Origin: Candidatus Eiseniibacteriota bacterium
Lineage (GTDB): Bacteria; Eisenbacteria; RBG-16-71-46; JABDJR01
Assembly: GCA_013003415.1 (NCBI GenBank)
Contig: JABDJR010000422.1
Span: 1 to 6,813 of the forward strand
Direction of reading: 5' to 3'
DNA: 6,813 nucleotides
The position numbers and the translations under genes are program-made. Shown here piece by piece: positions 1-4,108 of the stretch (its first letter is position 1; each line of letters starts with the position of its first letter). The notes under the pieces were generated by a model. It was not told the origin of the DNA. It worked only from the letters and a program-made list of their open reading frames with translations, and did no database searches.

Positions 1-366
1 GGTGACCACTCCGGAATGCTTCAAATCATGCTAAAAAATGACACTGGCCAAACCACGATGTCAGGAATTGTTACTCACGCGGGCGACCCGCGCATTGTTC
101 TTTGGGATGGTTTGGCTGTCGATGCCAGGCCAAGCGGTGTCCTCATGGCCGTGCGGAACGAAGATGTGCCTGGCGTGGTTGGTTTCATTGGCTCCACTTT
201 GGGAGAAGCGAAGATCAACATCTCGCAAATCTCCTGGGGCCGAAATCCGGATAGCGACGAAGCTCGAACCTTGCTCAACCTCGACAGCGCTCCTGAGGCT
301 CTGGTCCTCGAGAGCATTCAGAAACACCCGGCCATTCAGTGGGCCAAGTTGGCACAGTTCGAATAG
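1..366 (+). CDS. serA: D-3-phosphoglycerate dehydrogenase, C-terminal part (5' end outside window)
   Basis: The frame is open from base 1 and stops at TAG 364-366, leaving 121 codons of the C-terminus; the NAD-binding and catalytic parts lie to the left. SerA oxidises 3-phosphoglycerate to 3-phosphohydroxypyruvate, the first step of serine synthesis in the cytoplasm. Visible residues about 15-48 match the end of the ASB (intervening) domain of long-form SerA, ending in the WDGLAVDARPSG stretch. An ACT domain follows from about residue 49, with NEDVPGVVGFIGSTLGEAKINI as its core (split here: NEDVPGVVGFIG, then STLGEAKINI). The Asp of that core (visible residue 55) and the Asn 18 residues later (73) line up with the serine-binding Asp and Asn known in Mycobacterium SerA, while the Tyr partner there is Asn here. 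Serine feedback is therefore plausible but not proven. An internal ATG at 16 is not a believable start, because it would leave only a fragment of the regulatory region. The next gene, purA, has its own promoter. Confidence 0.93.
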   Translation, partial: GDHSGMLQIMLKNDTGQTTMSGIVTHAGDPRIVLWDGLAVDARPSGVLMAVRNEDVPGVVGFIGSTLGEAKINISQISWGRNPDSDEARTLLNLDSAPEALVLESIQKHPAIQWAKLAQFE

Positions 367-373
367 GCAAATC

Positions 374-402
374 TTGACCGAGGGCACCCGCATTGCTACG
401 AT
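374..402 (+). promoter_or_regulatory. sigma70-type promoter for purA
   Basis: A -35 box TTGACC (374-379, 5 of 6 consensus bases) is separated by exactly 17 bases from a -10 box TACGAT (397-402, 4 of 6). A TG at 394-395 one base before the -10 makes it an extended -10. Transcription would start near 409, leaving a leader of roughly 75 bases before the purA ATG at 485. It lies just downstream of the serA stop, which suggests purA is transcribed independently of serA. I see no clear terminator for serA and no obvious operator in the 118-base gap. The call rests on consensus matching only. Confidence 0.55.
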
Positions 403-484
403 CTTGCGCGCTTTGTGCGGATCATTCTCTCGCGATTTGGGAGACGGGTTCGGGTGAAATTGAGTCTCTAAGACAGGAACTAGA

Positions 485-1783
485 ATGCCGGTCTCCATGA
501 TCCTCGGCACCCAGTGGGGTGACGAGGGCAAAGGCAAAATTGTTGATCTACTAAGCGACGACGCCGATGTCGTGGTGCGCTTTCAGGGTGGCCCCAACGC
601 TGGCCATACCCTCGTGGTCGACGGCGAAACAACGGTACTTCACTTAGTTCCGTCCGGCATTCTGCACCCCAAAACCGATTGTGTGATCGGGAATGGTGTC
701 GTGCTGAACCTCGATGGTTTGTTCCAAGAACTCGACGAACTCAAGTCTAAGGGTGTGAACACAGAAGGTCGCTTGTGGATCAGTGATCGCGCCCACCTCA
801 TCCTGCCCGGCCATCGCGCGCTCGAAGCGCATGAAGAGCAGGGAGCCGGGGCGGTTGGTACAACGCTCCGGGGGATCGGGCCCGCCTACCGCGATAAGAT
901 GGCCCGTATTGGGGTTACGGTTGGGGAGTTCCTGAATAAAGAAGCTTTCCTTACCGCTCTGGCGCGACAGCGCGTTTGGCGCGAGCGTCTGGTGCCCTCT
1001 CTTCCCGAAGAGTCGATCGATCCGGATCAGGTCGAGGCGCAAATGGGCGTTTACCGAGACCGTTTAAAGCCGATGGTTCGCGATACCGGGTTGGCTTTGG
1101 TGCAGTGGGCGAAACAGGATCGAAGAATCCTGCTTGAAGGCGCGCAGGGCACCCTCTTGGACGTCGATCATGGAACTTACCCGTTTGTCACATCGTCCAA
1201 CGCAAGTGCGGGTGGGGCGTGCACGGGGAGCGGCATCCCGCCTCGCATGATTGATCGCGTGCTGGGCGTTACGAAGGCCTACACAACACGCGTGGGCCTC
1301 GGCCCCTTTCCCACCGAGCTCGGTGGGGAAGAGGGGGAGAAGTTACGCGCAGCCGGGGGTGAGTTTGGTGCTACCACCGGTCGCCCGCGGCGCTGTGGGT
1401 GGCTTGATGGGCTTGCTCTGCGCCACGCGGTGCGAATAAATGGTCTCGATGGACTCATTGTCACAAAACTTGATGTGCTAAGTGGCTACGAAACGATTAA
1501 GATAGCCACCGCTTATCAGTGCGACGGTGAACTCCTTACAGAATTCCCGGCCGGGATTGGCGCCCTTGAAGGCGCTGAACCCGTGTACGAGAGCTTTCCC
1601 GGATGGTCGGAATCCCTCGATTCCATGCGCCACTGGGATGAGTTGCCACAGACGGCCCGAAACTTCGTGGCTCGCATAAAAGAAATTACAGACGTGCCCA
1701 TTCATTGGGTTTCCGTCGGGCAGGCCAGGGAAGCGACCATTCCCGGGCCAAGCCTAGAAACCAAGGTTAGGGTGGGCCGTTAG
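485..1783 (+). CDS. purA: Adenylosuccinate synthetase
   Basis: PurA joins IMP and aspartate using GTP to give adenylosuccinate, the first committed step from IMP to AMP, in the cytoplasm. The product is 432 residues, the usual size. The N-terminal GTQWGDEGKGKIVDLL motif (8-23) contains the catalytic Asp13, and GGPNAGHT (35-42) contains the catalytic His41. GTTLRGIGPAYRDK (125-138) is the IMP-binding stretch. ATTGRPRRCGW (296-306) matches the substrate-binding Arg loop, and TKLD (327-330) is the guanine-recognition motif. ATG 485 is preceded by AGGAA (475-479) at suitable spacing and leaves the motifs at their normal numbering. The last residues are odd. The usual S-x-G-P-x-R stretch reads SVGQAR (410-415), the normal LRDPF-like ending is absent, and the chain continues about 8 residues into the neighbouring tRNA gene, whose bases 8-10 supply the TAG stop. 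Function is secure from the intact active-site motifs; the tail is the only uncertain part. Confidence 0.97.
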   Translation: MPVSMILGTQWGDEGKGKIVDLLSDDADVVVRFQGGPNAGHTLVVDGETTVLHLVPSGILHPKTDCVIGNGVVLNLDGLFQELDELKSKGVNTEGRLWISDRAHLILPGHRALEAHEEQGAGAVGTTLRGIGPAYRDKMARIGVTVGEFLNKEAFLTALARQRVWRERLVPSLPEESIDPDQVEAQMGVYRDRLKPMVRDTGLALVQWAKQDRRILLEGAQGTLLDVDHGTYPFVTSSNASAGGACTGSGIPPRMIDRVLGVTKAYTTRVGLGPFPTELGGEEGEKLRAAGGEFGATTGRPRRCGWLDGLALRHAVRINGLDGLIVTKLDVLSGYETIKIATAYQCDGELLTEFPAGIGALEGAEPVYESFPGWSESLDSMRHWDELPQTARNFVARIKEITDVPIHWVSVGQAREATIPGPSLETKVRVGR

Positions 1784-1849
1784 CTCAGTTGGTAGAGCAG
1801 CTGCCTTTTAAGCAGCGGGTCGCTGGTTCGAGCCCAGCACGGCTCACCA
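1774..1849 (+). tRNA. tRNA-Lys, anticodon UUU
   Basis: The 76 bases fold as a standard cloverleaf. The acceptor stem is GGGCCGT with ACGGCTC (one G-U pair). The D arm is GCTC/GAGC with the GG of the loop. The anticodon stem GCTGC/GCAGC encloses the loop CTTTTAA, giving anticodon TTT for lysine. There is a 5-base variable loop and a T arm GCTGG-TTCGAGC-CCAGC. The discriminator is A and the CCA end is encoded (1847-1849). Bases 1-10 are also the last codons and the TAG stop of purA (the stop is T8-A9-G10). I see no separate promoter between purA and the tRNA, so it is probably cut out of a purA transcript by RNase P and a 3' nuclease. Confidence 0.97.
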
Positions 1850-1886
1850 TTCTTACCTTGATTCCACAACTACAATTGGAGACTTC

Positions 1887-2954
1887 ATGCGCATCGGGAT
1901 TCTGGGATATCCCCAAAGCGGCAAGACCACCTTGTTCAACGTCCTTTCGCGAGCCCACGCTCCAACCGGTCTAGGAGCGGCGAGTTCGGGGGCTATTCAG
2001 ATCGGGACGGTCCAAGTCCCAGATCCCCGTCTGGAAGCCCTCCGCGACATGTTTGAGCCCAAGAAGTACACGCCGGCGCGTATCGAGTACATCGATCTTG
2101 CCGGTCAAGCTGACAGTGGCCGCAACCAATCCGCCTTGCTCCCTCAGCAAATCACAAGCGCCGACCTCATCTTGCTTGTGGTACGTGCCTTTGACGATCC
2201 TGCGGTGCATCATCCCGAAGGCTCGGTTGATCCCATGCGTGATGTCTCAAACTTCACCGATGAGTTGTTGCTCAAGGATATGGCGGTTGTCGAAGGCCGC
2301 ATCGAGCGACTCAAGAAGGCCAAGGGCACGGGAGCCAAAGAGGCGGTGGAAGAGCTTCCGCTGATGGAGCGCCTGCTTGAGGCTCTCGAGGCGGGGACGC
2401 CTCTGCGAGACATCGAGCTTCGACCCGAGGAAGAGAAGTCGGTTCGCGGTTACCAGTTCATCACCGCAAAGCCGCTTCTGGTGGTTTTCAATACCGGTGA
2501 CGGGGAGGCCGCAGGAGCGGGTCTCGTGGAGAAGTACGCGGCGGGGAACAAGGTTTTAGCGGTCGAGATCAGCGGGAAAGCTGAAATGGAGATCGCGGAC
2601 CTTGAGGGCGATGAGCAACGGGAGTTTATGGAGCTCCTCGGCATCACCAGCTCGGGCCTCGACCGTGTTATCGCAGCTTCGTACGGTCTGCTCGGTGTGT
2701 GTTCTTTCTTCACAGTGGGTACCGATGAAGTTCGGGCCTGGACCATTCCCGATCAGACTCCGGCCGTAGAAGCAGCTGGAGCCATCCACAGCGACCTCCA
2801 GCGTGGGTTTATTCGCGCAGAGGTTGTGGGCGGTAAGGAGCTTCTTGAGGTGGGGGGAATGTCTGCGGCAAAAGAGAAAAACCTTGTCCGCTTGGAAGGT
2901 AAAGAATACTTGGTCCAAGATGGGGACATCCTAAACATCCGCTTCTCAGTCTAG
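1887..2954 (+). CDS. Divergent YchF/OLA1-family (Obg-like) NTPase with C-terminal TGS/DUF933 domain
   Basis: The product is 355 residues against about 363 for YchF. YchF/OLA1 proteins are P-loop NTPases, often preferring ATP, that bind ribosomes and act in translation and stress control. The order of parts fits: P-loop GYPQSGKTT (7-15), VPDPRLEALRDMFEPKK before the Walker B, G3 motif DLAG (70-73), a charged helical hairpin (about 115-175), and the signature SFFTVGTDEVRAWTI (273-287) leading into a TGS-like end with RGFIRAEVV and LVQDGDILNIRF. Differences from YchF proper: the long Gly/Lys-rich DIAGLVKGASKGEGLGN segment is replaced by DLAGQADSGRNQSALLP, and the NxxE nucleotide-specificity motif reads NTGD (202-205). 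It is therefore probably a paralogue or divergent lineage rather than standard YchF, so no symbol is given. ATG 1887 has GGAG at 1878-1881. It starts 37 bases after tRNA-Lys with no terminator between, which suggests co-transcription. Confidence 0.88.
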   Translation: MRIGILGYPQSGKTTLFNVLSRAHAPTGLGAASSGAIQIGTVQVPDPRLEALRDMFEPKKYTPARIEYIDLAGQADSGRNQSALLPQQITSADLILLVVRAFDDPAVHHPEGSVDPMRDVSNFTDELLLKDMAVVEGRIERLKKAKGTGAKEAVEELPLMERLLEALEAGTPLRDIELRPEEEKSVRGYQFITAKPLLVVFNTGDGEAAGAGLVEKYAAGNKVLAVEISGKAEMEIADLEGDEQREFMELLGITSSGLDRVIAASYGLLGVCSFFTVGTDEVRAWTIPDQTPAVEAAGAIHSDLQRGFIRAEVVGGKELLEVGGMSAAKEKNLVRLEGKEYLVQDGDILNIRFSV

Positions 2955-2969
2955 ATGTCCCACATCTAG
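2951..2969 (+). repeat. Perfect 8-bp palindrome overlapping the NTPase stop codon
   Basis: CTAGATGT (2951-2958) and ACATCTAG (2962-2969) are exact inverted repeats around a CCC loop. The TAG stop of the NTPase gene lies inside the left arm. No T-run follows, so it is not a classic intrinsic terminator; it could protect the mRNA 3' end or aid termination. The CACAT at 2961-2965 can instead pair with ATGTG at 2974-2978, giving an alternative, mutually exclusive hairpin. Confidence 0.5.
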
Positions 2970-2992
2970 TGTTATGTGCGGCGCTGGTACTA

Positions 2993-3028
2993 CACCTTGG
3001 GTTGTCCTGTTTTTTTGACAACAAGGTG
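2993..3028 (+). terminator. Long hairpin with T-rich loop, possible terminator of the purA-tRNA-NTPase unit
   Basis: CACCTTG (2993-2999) plus TTGTC (3002-3006) pair with GACAA (3017-3021) plus CAAGGTG (3022-3028), a 12-bp stem with only a GG bulge. The 10-base loop is CTGTTTTTTT. The T-run sits in the loop rather than after the stem, so it is not a textbook intrinsic terminator. Its place 40 bases after the NTPase stop suggests a 3'-end role. Confidence 0.35.
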
Positions 3029-3117
3029 GATTGACAGGTTCCACTTTTTCCCTCAAGTTTCCCCTCACGTTCGCCGAACTTCTTCTCTTGATCTGAGAAA
3101 AAGTAGGAAACACCGGC

Positions 3118-3150
3118 CTTGGCCCTGGTTCACAAGACCCAGAAGCCAAG
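3118..3150. repeat. Inverted repeat (hairpin with internal loop)
   Basis: CTTGGC (3118-3123) pairs with GCCAAG (3145-3150), and inside it CTGG (3125-3128) pairs with CCAG (3139-3142), separated by a small internal loop (C against AA). The closing loop is 10 bases. There is no T-run. It could be part of a structured RNA or chance; no function can be assigned. Confidence 0.3.
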
Positions 3151-3280
3151 TACCTTCAACATCTGGACGATTTACAAGTAATCGGTGTTGTCCTTTAAGG
3201 AATTGAACGAACGTCAGGACAGCCGGCAAGGCGGTGAGAACCGTTCGCTTAGGCTTATATGTTTTTTCAGGTTGTTTTAG

Positions 3281-3309
3281 TTGACAGAACTCCAGGGCAG
3301 CATGCTAGT
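3281..3309 (+). promoter_or_regulatory. Candidate promoter for an unknown RNA
   Basis: There is a perfect -35 hexamer TTGACA (3281-3286). Seventeen bases on lies GCTAGT (3304-3309), which matches TATAAT at only 3 of 6 positions. If used, transcription would begin near 3316 and reach the intrinsic terminator at 3659-3684, an RNA of about 370 nt. A second TTGACA at 3031 has an even poorer -10. This is weak evidence on its own. Confidence 0.25.
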
Positions 3310-3658
3310 TTGTCCCTGAATTTCTGGAAGACCCGACATAAGCGGTGTCTCTCGCCGATCGACTTTGGACGGTAGATCTAAGCGAGTTGCACCAATGACG
3401 TCTGCACACGAGCAATCGTGGTCAACGTCGGGTCCCAAACTGATTTCGTCCGATTGCAACGGGTTGATTTGGTTTGGCTGACAGTAGGGGGGGCATTCCC
3501 ACCAGTGCAGACAGAAGCTTTCGGATGTCCGGTGAGGTCTGAAAGTCATGTCGGTTGCGCAGCCGTCACGGCTTGGGTCTTACGAAGGATCCGTCTTAAC
3601 GTGCGGAAAGCTATAAAAAGAAAAATGTGATTGTTTTGAGCCGGCACCTGCGGCGTGC

Positions 3659-3684
3659 GGAAGCGTATTTCTACGCTTCCTTTT
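3659..3684 (+). terminator. Rho-independent terminator
   Basis: GGAAGCGTA (3659-3667) and TACGCTTCC (3672-3680) form a perfect 9-bp stem around a TTTC tetraloop, followed directly by TTTT (3681-3684). There is no A-run on the left side, so it acts on the + strand. It lies about 700 bases after the last confident gene and 320 bases before the next, which implies a transcript ending here that no annotated gene explains. A weaker hairpin just upstream, CCGGCAC (3641-3647) with GTGCGG (3655-3660), shares two bases with it and would compete with it. Confidence 0.75.
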
Positions 3685-3705
3685 GCTGCTTGAGGGTGGA
3701 AGGTT

Positions 3706-3843
3706 ATGGCGAATGACTCTGCATGGCTCTGCCGTGCGCTTAAAGAGGGTCTGCATTACCTCCTGACCAGTTGCCGGCTAGCGGAGTGTGTAACTGTGGC
3801 TGGTGCTGCGGTTGGCCGCTTCCCAAGGGTTTTCACGCGTTAG
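3706..3843 (+). CDS. Possible small ORF, 45 residues, unknown
   Basis: ATG 3706 to TAG 3841-3843 is open for 45 codons and sits after GAGGG (3692-3696) at 9 bases, with GGAAGG immediately upstream. The predicted peptide starts MANDSAWLCRALKEGLHYLL and ends GRFPRVFTR. It has a basic C-terminus and three cysteines, and no domain or clear signal peptide. I do not recognise it. It lies between the terminator at 3684 and the surface-protein gene, so it could be a leader peptide, but an ORF of this length can arise by chance. Treat as doubtful. Confidence 0.18.
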   Translation: MANDSAWLCRALKEGLHYLLTSCRLAECVTVAGAAVGRFPRVFTR

Positions 3844-3992
3844 ATAGCGTTCGTAGATCGTGCGCAAGTTTTAAATAGAGTCTCGGCTAGTTTCCTTTGA
3901 AGCTCTGCCGGGCGAGTATCAGAAAGAGAACAGTTGGATAGTTTTTTAGTCACATCACAAACTCTGAGTTCGGTTCGCAACCTGTACCGTGC

Positions 3993-3998
3993 AGGAGG
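3993..3998 (+). promoter_or_regulatory. Shine-Dalgarno for the alternative GTG start at 4007
   Basis: AGGAGG lies 8 bases before GTG 4007, an ideal spacing. The GTG is in the same frame as ATG 4109, with no stop in the 34 codons between. Using it would add a basic, Ser/Gly/Arg-rich extension to the N-terminus of the large secreted protein. The frame has a TGA at 3965-3967, so the gene cannot begin much further upstream. Confidence 0.5.
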
Positions 3999-4093
3999 AA
4001 ATAGCTGTGGATTCTAATCCTAGAAACAGTGTGTCAAAGACTTCGGGCCTCTTTAGTCGTCTGACTGGAAGCCGAGGTACAGGTACGCGAAAC

Positions 4094-4100
4094 AAGGAGG
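4094..4100 (+). promoter_or_regulatory. Shine-Dalgarno for the ATG start at 4109
   Basis: AAGGAGG ends 8 bases before ATG 4109. Together with the signal peptide that begins at this ATG, it supports 4109 as the main start of the large secreted protein. It lies inside the open frame of the alternative GTG start. Confidence 0.6.
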
Positions 4101-4108
4101 GAGCTCGA

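Larger units (their letters stand above)
2955..4006. other. About 1.05-kb stretch without a convincing protein gene
   Basis: Between the NTPase gene and the first start of the surface-protein gene, no frame on either strand gives a recognisable protein. Open frames here are short, rich in rare combinations of Cys, Trp and Arg, and lack good ribosome binding sites. What can be seen is a cluster of inverted repeats near the left end (2951-2969, 2993-3028, 3118-3150), a perfect TTGACA at 3281, a clear intrinsic terminator at 3659-3684, and a doubtful 45-codon ORF at 3706. I looked for signature stretches of RNase P RNA, tmRNA and SRP RNA and did not find them. The region most likely holds 3' signals of the NTPase operon, possibly an unrecognised RNA gene, and the leader of the surface-protein gene. 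Confidence 0.6.

Noticed and set aside
61..537. 158-codon minus-strand open frame across the serA end and purA start
   Set aside because: It overlaps the well-supported SerA ACT domain and the purA promoter and start, and shows no family resemblance.
3031..3059. Second TTGACA box at 3031
   Set aside because: The hexamer 17 bases on is CAAGTT, a poor -10, so I do not call a promoter here.
3208..3267. CGAACG/CGTTCG pairing and a T6 run as a possible terminator
   Set aside because: The T-run lies about 14 bases after the arm, and an overlapping CGGT-GAGA-ACCG hairpin competes with it. The geometry is not that of an intrinsic terminator.
3277..3549. 90-codon minus-strand open frame in the gene-free region
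   Set aside because: It is Cys/Trp/Pro-rich with no domain and no convincing start signal. It most likely occurs by chance.
3418..3630. 70-codon + open frame in the gene-free region
   Set aside because: There is no good ribosome binding site upstream and no recognisable family, and it ends close to the terminator only by position. I preferred an RNA or leader interpretation.
3684..4006. Promoter for the secreted-protein gene
   Set aside because: I found AT-rich stretches such as that near 3870 but no -35/-10 pair with acceptable match and spacing.
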